Shown: positions 1-12,232, counted from the first letter of the stretch. The stretch is 64,000 bases of DNA from Calliopsis andreniformis (GCF_051401765.1 NC_135073.1:3968001-4032000), one strand, 5' to 3'. Numbers and translations: made by a program. The notes: generated by a model not told the origin, from the sequence alone.

Positions 1-650
1 TTTAAAATAAGAAGATTGTCAATTTAATTGTTTCGAACAATTATAAAAACTACCAATTTTGTTAATATTATATACAATCAATGTTGTATCTATTACCTTA
101 CCGAATTCCTCTTTGGTTGTTACGAAGTCTCATGTCTACTCAAAGTAGGCAATCAGTTATGTAAGTTTACGCGTATAAACCATAGAAATTCCACGGATCT
201 GGGAAAGGGTCTGTCCCTTTCATAATTATTCTCGAGCTCAAGGAGAATCCGAACAATGTGATCAATAGTGTCGTAACTTCAACATGGAAGCGCAAGGTTT
301 CAATTTTGGTTAATTAACGATCACCATTTATAGCTTATGTAGCGAACCGTTCACGTAAGAGAGCTTGCAAATTGAACCGAGATACTTCCTCTTTGGCTTA
401 ATGAATTACGCAACAAGAAATTCCGCTGGAATTAGACGATATTCAGCAATAATAACTTTTTACAATTAATAGTGCCTTGAGTTTGCACTTTGATAATTTC
501 CATTATGCAGTTCATAGTTGTTAATCCATAACTGAACGTGGAATAACTTTATCCTTAATCCATTTTGGAACAGTTGACTCCTAATTTTTAACCATTGTTT
601 ACACATTTAAACTATAAATACATTTAAAATTTCATTACCTAAAACCTTGT
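1..650. other. AT-rich stretch, nothing firm
   Basis: Mostly low-GC sequence with no ATG-led frame of convincing composition, no strong splice pair and no repeat partner elsewhere in the window. An open stretch at 28-225 starts at TTG and lacks coding-like codon bias. Confidence 0.6.
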
Positions 651-1066
651 TCAGATTATTTAAGTTACTTGAATTCAAGCCACTTCAAGTATTCAAGTAC
701 CCCGATGTCAAGCTTGTGTTCCCATAAGCTAAGTTACTTGGATTCAAGTGGTTTGAATTGAAAAATAACTTAAATTCAAGCTGTCAGACAAAAATAGTAA
801 AAATGGTGTGGAAAAAAGTGATGCATCCTAGTTATTTCGTTATGTATTTGTCAAACAAGACATGCACTTTTGACAGCTTTCTTGACGTTCACGTGTTCGT
901 TGATTTGCTTGAAAATATGGTATAGTAAACACCATGGCATACATCAATCAATGTATATTTCAAGGCGAGGGAAAGTCAAGGCATCTAAAACATGTTCACA
1001 ATGGTCAAATTGCCCCAAATCACTTGCATTTAAACCACTTGAATTCAAGTAACTTAACTAATCTGA
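651..1066. mobile_element. Small TIR element (MITE-like)
   Basis: The ends are inverted copies of each other: 651-684 starts TCAGATTA, runs through TTAAGTTACTTGAATTCAAG and ends near CCACTT; 1032-1066 is its near-perfect reverse complement and ends TAATCTGA. A third, imperfect copy of the same motif sits inside at about 730-760 in the 5'-end orientation. At 416 bp with no transposase, this is a non-autonomous element. No clear target-site duplication is visible, so the superfamily is not assigned. Confidence 0.7.
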
Positions 1067-1271
1067 CCAAAGCTTAAGACGAGAAAACCATTTCCTTGTT
1101 GTATGCTCGTCAACTAAAATCGCAAGAAATTATGCACGCAATTCACAATTCGCAGTTACTCGATGACATGCAACTAATAAATGTTTCAAATTTTGTAAAA
1201 CTCACTGCGCCTACGCAATACGTACGCAATAGTGTATTTTTAATACTTAAGCTTAGTCATAGAATGCACTA

Positions 1272-1381
1272 CTATTTGTCCTTCAAAAGATGGCCGAAAG
1301 ATTTTCCCTTTACCACTGAAAGAAGTACCCCCTCGCCTGAAGGTTCATTGTATACTCCGTCCTTCAGGTCCATGGATCCCC
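1272..1381 (-). CDS. Possible last exon, 35 codons, unknown protein
   Basis: On the minus strand an acceptor (ATGTACAG) precedes an open frame that begins after two leftover bases and ends in TAG. The predicted peptide begins GSMDLKDGVYNEPSGEG and ends FGHLLKDK. Half of its codons start with G, a coding-like bias. There is no upstream exon in view and only an ATTAAA-type motif downstream (about 1241), so the exon is unanchored. The plus strand is open here too (to 1410), which weakens the case. No family is recognised. Confidence 0.22.
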
Positions 1382-1389
1382 CTGTACAT

Positions 1390-2129
1390 ATACACTACAA
1401 ATGTTTCTAGTCACTTTCGCTGCACTGACTCCTTGTTTAAATTCAAAGAAAAGTATTGGGGACGTTTTTTCTGCTTAACATTCTACAATTTTTAACTTAT
1501 GATTAAAAAAAAGTTATTTAAATCAAAAAATCCCAAACGATCCAAAAGAGTAAGACTAAGCCTTTAATGATTATAAAATATTATAAAACTTCTTTTCTTG
1601 GACAAATTTTCATTAGAAAGAAAACTTTCTGTCAAATAGCAAAATGTGTATATCTAGCTAAAACAATTGTGGTCCCATCAACACTCTATTTTACACGGGA
1701 GACACTGAATAAGAGAGAGTGAGAGAGCATGTCAATGAAGTCAGTATCGTTTTAGTTATCCGTACAAGCAAAGCTAGTCTAAAAGCTAACGAAACTACAT
1801 CACTTTTCAAGAAAACAATTAAGTTGTGACATATGGTTCCTTTAACACTTTTTATTCTATTATTTAAAAACAGAATAATGAAAAATGTAACATTAAATAC
1901 GTAGGTCAAAGTTAATTCCTTTAATATAATTTCCATTACACCAGAGAAGTAGGATTCATCTGGGATAATCATTTATCACCATTTAATTTTCGTACACACT
2001 GTACGTATGTAAATCTCATGTCCATTCTCAATAAAGCCCTATAGTTTAGGTCATAAATTAACAAGCAAACCGCCAGGTGGCGTCCAAAGTTTGTACCTAC
2101 AGGGATGCTTCACACAGTACTCTGTACAG
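1390..2129. other. AT-rich stretch
   Basis: No supported gene. It includes an A-rich run near 1505-1515 and a short GAGA-type run near 1713-1727. The minus-strand frame at 1691-1972 is compositionally ordinary for intergenic DNA. Confidence 0.5.
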
Positions 2130-2348
2130 AAATCCGCGCAAAGCAAATCATCCGACGAAAAAGAGAAAGCGAAGAGCGTAGGTACGGTCACAGCGGATTA
2201 CGACGAAACCTCGATCGCGGTCAATTTGTTGAGTGGTGTACGCGCGGTTGTTAAGCCGATTAATGTAATCACGCGTCACGATGTTCACATTTGGATCGAT
2301 GAGCAAACGCTGTTCGTTCCGTATAATACCAGCATTATGAGTCATTAA
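2130..2348 (+). CDS. Possible last exon, 72 codons, unknown protein
   Basis: An acceptor-like CTCTGTACAG ends at 2129 and the frame from 2130 (phase 0) stays open to TAA at 2346-2348. The start is lysine- and serine-rich (KSAQSKSSDEKEKAK). The rest is beta-rich with alternating hydrophobics (ADYDETSIAVNLLSGVRAVV). GC and CpG content are well above the surroundings. The reverse strand is also open across 2148-2345 from an ATG with a plausible composition, so strand is not certain. No AATAAA follows closely. No signal peptide or known motif is visible. If real, it needs an upstream exon that is not identified here. Confidence 0.33.
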   Translation, partial: KSAQSKSSDEKEKAKSVGTVTADYDETSIAVNLLSGVRAVVKPINVITRHDVHIWIDEQTLFVPYNTSIMSH

Positions 2349-3613
2349 ACGTTCGTGATATAATGATCATTTTTCGTTGGCCACACTACAATATCTGTTC
2401 TCGTCGCTTTTTGCATTCATTTTCGTCAGCTGCATATTTTATGCCTGCCTCGGAAATCTAGGCGGAAAAGTTCTCTCGTCAATGTTTAATCCTTGGAGAA
2501 AGGGGCAGCAGCAGTGGTGCAAGCGTATTATAGAGGTGAACGAATGTGTAGAGCTTCTGTATGGTTTTAATTTTCACGGGTGTCGTGCGTACCGTTTGCG
2601 CATCTTTTTTGTAACAATAGGGGCGTGAAAAATAATTGAACGTTGAAAGTGTTTTCGAAAGGGATGGTACGTTTATGTGTTGTCTGCCTTCGATTAACCG
2701 ATTGCTCTTTTGACAACGGAAGAGTAGTCGGAAACATGCGCAATGGTGCTCGTGCAGCGTGCATGTATTGTATGTACAATGTCGATGCAATATATGCAAG
2801 CGGTAGTATATTTTTAAGAATTTTTTTGTACTGGTCTGTAGAAAGTCGATGTCACTCACTGAATCAGATTGGGCGTACAGGATGTTTACATAATATTTAG
2901 TGAATACGTAATGTTTTTATTATAATTAATAGTGCTTGTTTATGTAAGTGTAATGCTTAAGGATGTATCGCATGAATTGTACCGCGTGTTGATATTATTG
3001 ATTTTGTTGGTATTTAAATATACATATTATAGTGCATATGACATCCTTAAGTCACCGTGCTTCTAGTTTCAAAATTGTTTAAAAAGCATTGCACGCAAAT
3101 TTCTCATTTTTAAAATTATTAAATGCATGGAAGTACTTCAATGTCTTTGTTTCAATAGTTACACAAGATTTACTGTTTAAATTTTAATTTACACTTTTTA
3201 CAAATGTTTGGAAAAATATTATGTGATATCCATTTATCTTGTATGTTTTTTTATATTAAAAATAACGATCTTTTTTCCTTCTACCTTTTTTTTATAAATC
3301 TGTCACTCAGGAGAAAAGCGTCGAGCAGTATTAATGCAAACGTTCTATGGAGTTATGTTTTTTACATAGTTCAGAGCTTACTAGAAGCTAAGTAAGCAAT
3401 TTTCTATAATACTTGCTGTTATCAACTTCTTTTTAACCATTTAAGACTGAAAGTTTTTAATAAATATTTTCAATGTATTGGCGCACATTTACTAGCGTAG
3501 ATTCTATAAATACTTATTGCCAAGATAAAGCAGAAGGTGTTTCAGAGGGATAGCTAGTAATCTTGTATGAAAGCCCAAGGAAGTCAAGTTATTGTGGAAA
3601 AATTGCTTTTCTG
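2349..3613. other. Intergenic, one hydrophobic open stretch
   Basis: A frame open from about 2359 to 2628 encodes a hydrophobic run (LFSSLFAFIFVSCIFYACLG) but lacks an ATG and overlaps open frames on the minus strand. From 2900 to 3613 the DNA is AT-rich with no supported feature. Confidence 0.45.
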
Positions 3614-3853
3614 TTACGAATAAGCCCCCGAATCGGTTGATGGTCGCGTTAAAGATTTATCGGTGATCGACAAAAGCAGAAGGAGATGGTGCAGGGAACG
3701 TAACCATTCCTCGGTTTCTTCCCTGATACTCCGATTTCCGTAACACACTGCATCTCCCACGTGGATCAAAGCCATCGTCGTGGAAAGTGTAACCCGTTGT
3801 TGAACGTCCATCCGGAAGATCGACAGACGGGCCAGCCGTTTCTTTCTTTCCAC
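3614..3853 (-). other. GC-rich patch with open minus-strand frame
   Basis: The frame is open for about 79 codons and ends in TAA. From an internal ATG it reads MALIHVGDAVCYGNRS and then a leucine-rich helix (LRSLHHLLLLLS). The patch is much richer in GC than its neighbours, and a second minus frame is open over the same bases. It could be an exon or a conserved regulatory island. No splice site or poly(A) signal settles it. Confidence 0.2.
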
Positions 3854-3879
3854 GTCTTGGGGCGTGACGTTGCGTCAAA

Positions 3880-4349
3880 ATAGAGGGAAACGAGCGTTTC
3901 CAGATCGATCGTGTGCAAAAAATGGATCTGTAATTTTTTTTATCGAATCCTCTGACATCGAGAAATTGTCTGTGCTTATAAAGTACTCAAACAGCTGAAG
4001 AACCGATTAGTTCTCACTGCCACTTTGATTACGATATAACTATTTTTTGTATCTGTAATTTGGAAACAGTGGAGCAGTGATACGAACTAGACTGCTGTAT
4101 CGTACTTCGCGCAATTTCCTTTATTTCTTTCATTACCACCTTTCGCAAGATTATAGCAATTAATCGATGTATGGATGGGCTCCTGCTTCTTACTCTCAAT
4201 AGCCGTAAGACATATGTATAGAAAAATTAAAAGCGATTTTCTATTTGTTATAGATAATTTATAAATATTAAAATAGAGATCAGCGTTTATTTTTTAAACG
4301 ATTACTGACATGTAATCAACAAAATATACTTTCAAAATAAATAAAGAAT
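3880..4349. other. AT-rich stretch, nothing firm
   Basis: No open frame, splice pair or repeat partner could be supported here. Confidence 0.5.
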
Positions 4350-4560
4350 CTTATATACGAGGTGTTCAGATGTAGGTGGGGGAAAATTTAAGGGGTAATT
4401 CTGAATGCCAAAATAAGATCAGAATGAAGAATAATGAAATTGTGTTTGAGGTTTCGTTTGTTAAATATAACTGTCCAAAAACTGTAATGATTGCCATAAT
4501 CACTGACGTAAAACTTTTGACATTTTGTGGGAATAAATAATTTTTAAATTGTGAAGCTGA
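4350..4560 (+). repeat. Degenerate copy of the dispersed CAGGGTG-type repeat
   Basis: The stretch contains a worn version of the core seen at 9961-10272 and 49623-49902: ATTCTGAATGCCAAAATAAG, then AGAATGAAGAATAATGAAAT, then a tract ending GTTTCGTTTGTTA. The 5' edge reads TATACGAGGTG, a decayed form of TACAGGGTG. No coding capacity. Confidence 0.5.
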
Positions 4561-4772
4561 GCATATCACTTTTAGTTTGGAAGATGGTTCGTTAAAAATT
4601 CTGTGACCTTGTTAAGTGTAAAGATGTGTTTGGAGAATACCAAATAGCTTTTATAAAATGTGAAAATTAAAGATTGATTTTTTAAAAGTGCGCAAGGTAT
4701 ATGTTGTCTCTTAAGTTTCAACGACCATCTGGTCTGAGCTTGCGCGAAGGTGATACTAGCGTGTGTTCAACT

Positions 4773-5237
4773 TTAAGTGAACTCTGACTCTGAGAGAAGC
4801 GTAAGATACCAGCATCGCATACTCGACCACGTATCTTTTCTTTTTTTCTTTGGGCCAAGAGCCACCAGGAAGGAGACGAGAAATGAAGAGAAGAGGAAAC
4901 CTACGGGTCGGCTTTCTCCTGAAATTACTCGGTTCCAACGTGGTGACCCCTGGCACCCGGTTTCACCATTTTTACGTTTACCTCCGTCACATCTTTTCTG
5001 CCTCTTTTTACGCTCCCCCTTTTGCTTTTCTCCGAGTTCCCCTCGTGCTAGGTGTCTTCCGCGATAGAACCGTTCTTCGAAACGTTTCTTAATGCCGTGA
5101 CAAGCAACAGCAACCAGAATGGGTGTACTTCGGTCTGAGTAAGATGATGGCATTATTGATATTACTGCTATGAAATTAAAAACTTCACTTCGACTGGAAT
5201 CACTCACATGATTGTATTTTAGTAAAATTGAAGACAT
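4773..5237 (-). CDS. 154-codon ATG-led orphan open frame
   Basis: This is the longest single-exon frame in the window that starts at a true ATG (5237) and ends in TAA. It begins MSSILLKYNHVSDSSRSE, has a lysine/arginine-rich middle, and contains one hydrophobic segment near the C-terminus (VGFLFSSFLVSFLVALG) followed by KKKRK, as in a single-pass membrane or tail-anchored protein. The caveat is serious: the patch is purine-biased and GC-rich, and two plus-strand frames are open across it, so the length may be compositional. No family, promoter or poly(A) signal is recognised. Confidence 0.22.
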   Translation of the reverse strand: MSSILLKYNHVSDSSRSEVFNFIAVISIMPSSYSDRSTPILVAVACHGIKKRFEERFYRGRHLARGELGEKQKGERKKRQKRCDGGKRKNGETGCQGSPRWNRVISGESRPVGFLFSSFLVSFLVALGPKKKRKDTWSSMRCWYLTLLSESEFT

Positions 5238-5239
5238 TT

Positions 5240-8200
5240 TCGTGTTTCATGCTCTGTGAAGCAGGATATTTCTCTGTTTCATTGTTTTTAAATTAAGTAT
5301 AATAAATTAGAGAGAACATTAATTAAATAACGTCATTTCGAATCTAATAGCTGCGACACTTACGAAATGTCCATACTCTGTGCACAAATTATGATCTATG
5401 AATTCTGTTACTAAATTTAATTGCTATTAGTTAAGCACATTTCAGATAGCACATACGTCATGAATTCATAGAACAGCTTCAAATTTTCTATTAAGCCGTA
5501 TATAATTTGCTACGAAGTATAACTTTTGCTACGATTGCTATGACTAAAATGTTGTCAGTGCACTTTCATTAACCGTAATGTGTTCTATTATAGTGACAAA
5601 CTGCATAGTTGCTGAAGCAAAGTTGCCAGTATGCGTCTAACATATTGCTTAAATTTCGATCGTTGACATCACGTTCGTAGTCTGATGCAATAGCTTGGAC
5701 ATTTTATAAAATTAGTGGTGTATATCAAAGGGCCCCTTTCTCGATATACGTGAAATTGAGAGCACGTAAAGTGTCCCGTCCGGAAAATAGCATATATGTA
5801 CTTCCTATTTAGTTGAATAATTGGGTACAGCATTTCCTCCATAGCCCATTCCCTTCCTAGCTGCCTTTCGAAAGACTCTCGCCTTAATGCACTTATTGTT
5901 AATGTAATTCTGTCGGGTTGCCTACCTCTCGTTGACAACGCAATGCCATTTGCGAGAGCCCTGCGACGTGTACGCGTTCCATCCCACTTTTTTCAACCAT
6001 CCACGCCTGTAAGAAAATTGAATTTATTATGGACCACTTAGGTGGTACTGCCTGTCTAGAGAAAATCGTCGAACTTCAATTTAAACGCCAAACATTGCTT
6101 CAGTTCCTGGCATTTTGAAAATAACACGTTTTTCCACTTTTGTCAAAATAAATTAAAGAGTGAATGAAATGATATACCCCATTAGAGATTAGAAAAGGAA
6201 TAGTGGAAGTCATAAACAACATAAAATTTGGAGGGGGCTAGGTGGTTTTGGTTGATCAGTTAATTTTATTCCAATCTTAAATGGTAAAATACTAATTGAG
6301 TTTTTACGTGATAATATAAAAGCTTTCATGAGGACTTTTTTGTGAGATAATAAAATTTAAAAATAAGAACGTGCCATAAAATAATATAGAAGTGAAATTT
6401 GTACAGTGATTAAAACCAACAAGTACAAATACAAAAATATATTACGTTCTAGCTTAAATCCATTGCAAATTTGATTAGATGTAAATTTGATAATAAATTG
6501 CAGTGTCAATCGTAAGTATGAGTGTTATACATACAGGACATTTCGTTCTATGCGTGAAGTGGTATAGGAATGGATTTAAAGCATAAAAATAACAACAACA
6601 GTTCATATAATTGTATGTCCTCTATAACATTGTTTGGTGTCACAGCTCTTTCTGTGTCAGTTGTTCACCTATTTCCAGAGAAATTGAATATTTTGCTCCA
6701 CTCAACACAGTTTTCATATTAAATCCTCTACTAATGACCCAAGTTTATAATAGTGCTTATAAATTAGTTACGTATTATAGCTTTCAAATTTTCTAAATAA
6801 CTAGTAAAGTAATATTCAAGTATGTTATCTCGATGTTATATAGTTATGTATGCAGACAAAGGTCGCGGTACAAAACAGTGTGTAATTTAATAATAGGGTC
6901 ATATATGATACATGTTTGCATGAGCTCTTTTATTATGTTGTGCCCTAAATTGAGCTAGGCAATGCTTTCCACATATCACGAGATATCCTTCATATGGATG
7001 CTTTCATGTTCAAAATTATGTAAGTACTTTCTGAGCTAATGAATCTCTCAATAATTACTACTTATAAATTGAAGTTGTTTGTATATAAATAGTTTCCAAA
7101 TTTTGAAGAAGGTAAAAATCGTCTTCGGTTGGTTATTTGACGCTTTATATTTAGAGCAATAGGATGGCCGACGAAGAATTTCATTGATGATAAAAAATTT
7201 GCATGGCACGTATAAAAATAGAATTAATAAAGTAACAAACACGTAAAGAACATCGTGTTTGTGATAAAACAAAAGTATCAACAAATCTATAACGTGGAAA
7301 CACTGTATTCTTAATTATCGCTGTTTAAGTTCGGATTCATTCTAATTTCATTTTAGTTTTTTAAAATTTCATGTTATTAAAAACAGAGGAGATATTTAAG
7401 TGATCAGCTTCAACATGGACACACTGAATAATGAAGGTAGTTAATCGAGGTTCTACTGAATATTCTTAGGTTAAATATAGAATTTAATTGCTCTCTAAGG
7501 TATACCGCCCATAATCTGAATTACGTGGAAAACGTAAATTTAATATTCGTACGCGGGATGCTTGTAGCTCTCCTGAATACAGTTCCCCTTTCAAACTCTT
7601 CGGATACTTGGCATTCTATGAAGACCGCTCTGGAATTTAGGCACTTATGAAAATGACCCTTGTAATGATCTCCCTCTTTTCGGTGCCACGCTACACTACT
7701 TCATTCATTCAGTCAACGAACGAACTAATTGGGCCGTGACTGGCAGTATAATTCATAGTATACATCAGAAATTCGTTTAAGCTGAACTTAAACATGCAAA
7801 ATATAACCTTGTTGTATAAAAATGCACCAATTGTAATGAATTCATTTTAAATTATTTTAATATTAAATTCTACTTTTTGTATTTTAACAATGACACGTTT
7901 GTTCAAAATAATTTCAAGATTTTAGTGGGCATACACACAAGACTACAACGAGGGCATATTGTGCCAGCGATTTGAAATAATTGGAAATGTTCCCTCAAAC
8001 ATATTGAAACATAGAAACCTGCTAAAAGTACCTACATACTTGTCTAAATAATTTGATAATTTATGATGTCAAAGGTATCAATTAAACAATTTCTTTATTT
8101 GATTCCTAAAATTGCGCTTTTAACATTAAAGTTTTATCTATAATTCGAAAATATTATATTACGAAAAAGAATTACTATATTAAATATTCACTATCTGTTT

Positions 8201-8341
8201 ATCTATAACTGATAGTCACTAAAAATAGCCATGGAAAATTATTCATTAGTACGTTGTGATGGATGTTATAAAGGAAAATAATTCTGTAATTCTGCGAAAG
8301 AATCGATCGAAGCTTGCAGTAGAAAATAAGAAATCTCATTG
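5240..8341. other. AT-rich intergenic or intronic DNA
   Basis: About 3 kb with no supported gene. Short GC-richer patches occur at 5860-6000 and 7555-7740. I saw no inverted-end element, tandem array or convincing splice pair. Confidence 0.5.
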
Positions 8342-8711
8342 TTAGTGTGAACATAGACAGGAATTTTCAATAGTATCGCGTTCAGATACAGCGTATCGCA
8401 ATTTAAAGGACGCTTCATTAAATCCAGAGTCTCTCTCGAGAGTTGATGGACAGTAGAGAAGGGGTTGCCGAAGGGAAGAAAGGGAGGACTTTTCAAAGGG
8501 CGTCTCCTCGTTAAGGCGACGCAGCATTATAGCATTGCGCAATTGTCGCTCGCGTTGACAGACACGTGGCCACTTATCGGTATACCTATTATGTTGCATT
8601 TTCTTAGCAATATGATGGAGGTCATTACTAATGACACTGATATGCAAAATATGCAGAAGAAGCAGAATAAAAGACACAGTTTTAAAATGTTCCAAAAAAT
8701 AAACTTCTAAC
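8342..8711 (-). other. GC-rich patch open on both strands
   Basis: On the minus strand a frame runs to TAA at 8342. It encodes a leucine-rich hydrophobic run (VSFILLLLHILHISVIS) followed by an arginine-rich tail, the layout of a secreted precursor. However, it has no ATG before the hydrophobic run; it would have to start from an acceptor near 8711. On the plus strand 8465-8710 is open as well. The order of features suggests a peptide precursor, but dual-strand openness prevents a firm call. Confidence 0.2.
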
Positions 8712-9940
8712 TGAGCGTTTGTTAAATTTGTCTATATTACATCAATTTTATAGAATCTAGTACATTGGTTAGAGAACATAATTAATAGCTTTCTATCTAC
8801 AATTGTTAATCATTTATTACTTCAATAGGAGCAAGTAAACTGTGTAGCAATCCTTCTTTAATATAGTCATAGATTCTACAATAACCTTTTCTTGTACAAC
8901 TCAAAATCATTTTTTAATTAATATAATCATTGATATAGTAATTATTGAGTTATTTCATCTCTTTGAACAAACACGTGTCTTTTTAATAAAATTCTAAGTA
9001 ATTAATAAATTGTCATTGACGATTCTCTCACAAAAAGGTAGAATTGCACTTTTTTGTAAGAGTATTACCACAGATACGTGGCTATACTTATGAAAAAAGT
9101 TTAGAGAGAAATAATACATTTACTTGAGTTCCTTTCCTCATTTTGTTTTCTTGTGTTTTCCAACTTTATCTCTTAATCCACTTATATTCAACATATTCTT
9201 CCTTATTGTTTTTGTTTCAATGTTTACAATTATAAATTGCATGCAATATTTATATTTTCTTATTATTGGAATAGTATAATAAAAAATATATTTATCTTGC
9301 GAGACAATTTGTCGAAACAAACATTAGCAAACAATTAAAATGTATGTTTAGTTGTAACTTAAATCAGTGCAAAATTTCCGATATAGGTCGTACTGTATTC
9401 CTGTTTCAGGTTAGAAACGAGGAGGAGTATGATGGATTTAATTAGCAGCGAAAAGCCTCTTATACTTAATAATCTACACGTACGTAGACTGAAACGTAGA
9501 AGATAGAGGACGTTCAGTTTCGCACGGAACCTAGGTAAATTGACTCGGAGTTCCGGGAGATTCAATTCCGGGATTTTGCTGCTGGTCCATTGGGTTTCAC
9601 TTCCGCCGCGATTCTCTTTGCGTGTAATTTGCCTTCCGGGCTAGCGGTACTCGTAAATATAAATTCCCTTTTTGGCTGGCTCTGGATTTTTCATGCATTG
9701 CCATGGAAATCGTTGCATGCAATACTTGCATTTTGTTTCTCACTGTTTTATTTTAGTACACATCGATATTGCGATTTAACTGTGAGATGGAAAGGAGAAA
9801 CTGAAATTGCTTTTAAGGTCCTGATTCTTTTTAGAACGCTAATCCTTTATAAGAGCTTGAGGAATTGTTGCTTTACAAGATGTAAAGAAAAATGGTTTTT
9901 GATAAGATTTTGATAATGCTGAGAAAAGTTCGGGTACATA
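8712..9940. other. AT-rich stretch with a weak exon-like spot
   Basis: At 9408 a fair acceptor (ATTCCTGTTTCAG) precedes a short frame with MMDLISSEKPLILNNLH and a GTACGT donor-like site. It is too short to support. From 9520 to 9730 is a GC-richer patch with an open plus frame lacking ATG. A (TACA) microsatellite lies at 9935-9957. Confidence 0.4.
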
Positions 9941-9960
9941 CATACATACATATACGTATG

Positions 9961-10272
9961 CAGAGTATTAGGCACAGGTGTCAGAAATTTAAAGGGGTGA
10001 TTCTACATAACAAAATGGGATGAAAATCAAGAATGACAAAATTGCGTTTATGGTTTCGTTTCAAAATTATTAATTGTTGCAAAAACGCTTAAAATATGTA
10101 TGAAACGTGTTTGACTTGAGACTTATTTTACTGCTGACGTGCACTAGCTAGGTCAGACACAGACACAGCGAAGTCAGTAGAACAAGTTCCAGGCCAGACA
10201 CATTTTACGCAAATTTTAAGCCTTTTTTTTATAAACATTTAAAATTCCTGACACCTGTTATCAAATACCCTG
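9961..10272. mobile_element. 312-bp palindromic MITE
   Basis: The 5' end (CAGAGTATT, then CACAGGTGTCAG) is matched in inverted form by the 3' end (CTGACACCTG, then AAATACCCTG). Internal segments are inverted too: CGCTTAAAAT near 10088 pairs with ATTTTAAGC near 10220, and TGTTTGAC with its complement near CAGACACA. The core TGAAAATCAAGAATGACAAA is shared with copies at 4.4, 21.1, 38.8, 49.7 and 53.7 kb. There is no transposase frame, so it is non-autonomous. Confidence 0.7.
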
Positions 10273-11148
10273 TATATTTGCAACCTAAGTTGGAAGATTA
10301 AAAGCAAGATTTTTCGTTACTACAAGGCAATCACATTATTTTTATTTCTCTGAAAACTTAGTTTTTTAATTATATGTTATTTTGTATTGCGTAAAATATA
10401 ACCCATGCTAACTGTTTTCAACAATTATTGCAGATTGTAAGTATTCTTTATTTTCTTTGAATATTACTAACATGAAATTGACGAAGTAGATTATTTTATA
10501 ATTAGTTTAATATGGAATGTAGTATTAATATTAGTAGCATTAAACAAACTTATACATTGTATACTCACTTTGGTTCTTAAACATTCAAAATAAAACCGAA
10601 GCTTACCTTTTACTCGCAATCAATTTGTAGTAACGTGTATAACAAGTAATAGAGACATGTCTTCAAGCCTCTGACAAGAGTGAAAAGTTTATAGGTAGAA
10701 AATTCAAAGATTTTAGGATAAGGAATTTTATTGCCCATGTTACACATTGTTATAACTCGACCACAAGCAAAAAATAAGTTTTGATATCATCTGTAATATT
10801 TCAAACCCTAATAAAGTACTTTGTCTGTCTTCACTTTCCGAGAACATTAATTCAGTTTCTACGAATTGTGCCATGTTTGGTATCATTTTTATCGGTAGAA
10901 CATAAAGCATTCATTGGTACTACTTTTAAAAAAGTTTAATAAAAATTGGAGATTTTCAATAAGTGGCAATGAATATTTTCTTTAGAAACAGCAGTCTCGA
11001 GGTAGGCTCCTTGGTTAATAAAAAGAAAAATTCAAGAAAGTTCTAATTCGGAACGTAATACTGTAAAAATCTCTCACATTTCTATTAACACATCTGGCAA
11101 GAAATGTCGCAAGTTACTTGCTAGTGTATCTGCACCTATAGAAGAAAA
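10273..11148. other. AT-rich stretch, nothing firm
   Basis: No open frame of coding character, no strong splice pair and no repeat partner. Confidence 0.5.
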
Positions 11149-11403
11149 ATGAAATCAGAAGCCCAAATGAAAGAACCTGAAGTTGACATAAGATCTGTCT
11201 TGTTCGATCTTCCTACATTAAAGACTGACTTCAGTCGCTTTTATTCACAAAGAGGGTGGAAGACGAGAGGGAATCGGAAATTCATCGCGTTAAATTGCCA
11301 CGTCAGTGCATCGGTGGTTGGCATAGTGCGTACAAAGGAAACAGGGTGTAACAACATAACACACTGCATAAAGGCGTCCAGGGTAAAAAGAAAACCACCG
11401 TAG
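11149..11403 (+). CDS. 84-codon ATG-led orphan frame
   Basis: A true ATG opens a frame beginning MKSEAQMKEPEVDIRSVLFD and later reading TDFSRFYSQRGWKTRGNRKF, charged and soluble-looking, ending TAG. Three cysteines lie in the second half. A donor-like CCAGG/GTAAAA at about 11384 could end a coding exon instead. GC rises above background from 11250. Part of the reverse strand is open (11290-11487), so this may be a conserved island rather than a gene. No family recognised. Confidence 0.28.
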   Translation: MKSEAQMKEPEVDIRSVLFDLPTLKTDFSRFYSQRGWKTRGNRKFIALNCHVSASVVGIVRTKETGCNNITHCIKASRVKRKPP

Positions 11404-12232
11404 ACGCCGTTGTCGACGTTGGAGTACGCCTGGCTGTCTGCCTCTTGTTTCTGCAGATGACATAAATAGTGCCCTAGTTACCACCATTTGCGAAGTACGC
11501 TGCGAAGAGAATTATGAGAACCCTTTGGCTTGCTTATAGGTCACATTGCCTCTCAAAAGTCATTAGAGAAAAAATGCTTGGAAAAAAGACATGGTCAACT
11601 GTCTACTTTCCTAAAGCCGGTCTCACACACATCGCGAATATTCGCAGGTGATGGCACTCGAGAGTAGCGTGGGACTGAATACTCGGAAATTTTCGTTATT
11701 TGTACCCCGTACTCGTGCTCCGAAAGTCGCGAGTATCATCATTGACGAATATTCGTGATATGCATGGGACTGGGCACTTAGAGATTTTCGTTACTCGTAT
11801 TTGTACTTGTCCATCAAGACAAATAAAAATTGTAGAGATTCCACAGACTAACGTCAATTTTCTGCAACGGCAGCAATATTTTCGTGCCATCCTCTTCACA
11901 CCAATATTAATTCGCAAGTCTGTTTTTTTAAACCGTCATGAATCTGCCACGGATTCACTATTGCTGCAGAAAGTTGCATCGGTTTGTTAGAGCCTTGAAC
12001 TGTCAGAGCAATAAAAATGATTGGTAAGACGATTTCTCATATACATTTTATCCTTGATAAACATTATTTTTTTTACAATAATTAATGCTTAACTAAATAC
12101 ATAAATAAACGTTATTTCTGCGAATTATTTACTTTTTTTGAAATTTGTAATTTTAGCGTACCATTAAAATAAAGCCAATGTTAACTACGACAGTTCTAGT
12201 GTCAATAAGATGTAATTATTTTAAATGTGTAT
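11404..12232. other. Intergenic with a tandem-like GC patch
   Basis: The 11630-11800 segment contains diverged near-repeats of ATATTCG, ACTCG and TGGGACTG motifs spaced about 110-120 bases apart (near 11665 and 11765). It is open on both strands and not supported as coding. The remainder is AT-rich. Confidence 0.4.

Noticed and set aside
2359..2628. Open frame with a strong hydrophobic run as a membrane protein
   Set aside because: No ATG, no acceptor, and overlapping minus-strand frames are open.
9409..9505. Small exon after TTCCTGTTTCAG with MMDLISSEKPLILNNLH
   Set aside because: Acceptor is fair but the frame is very short and no partner or conservation can be shown.
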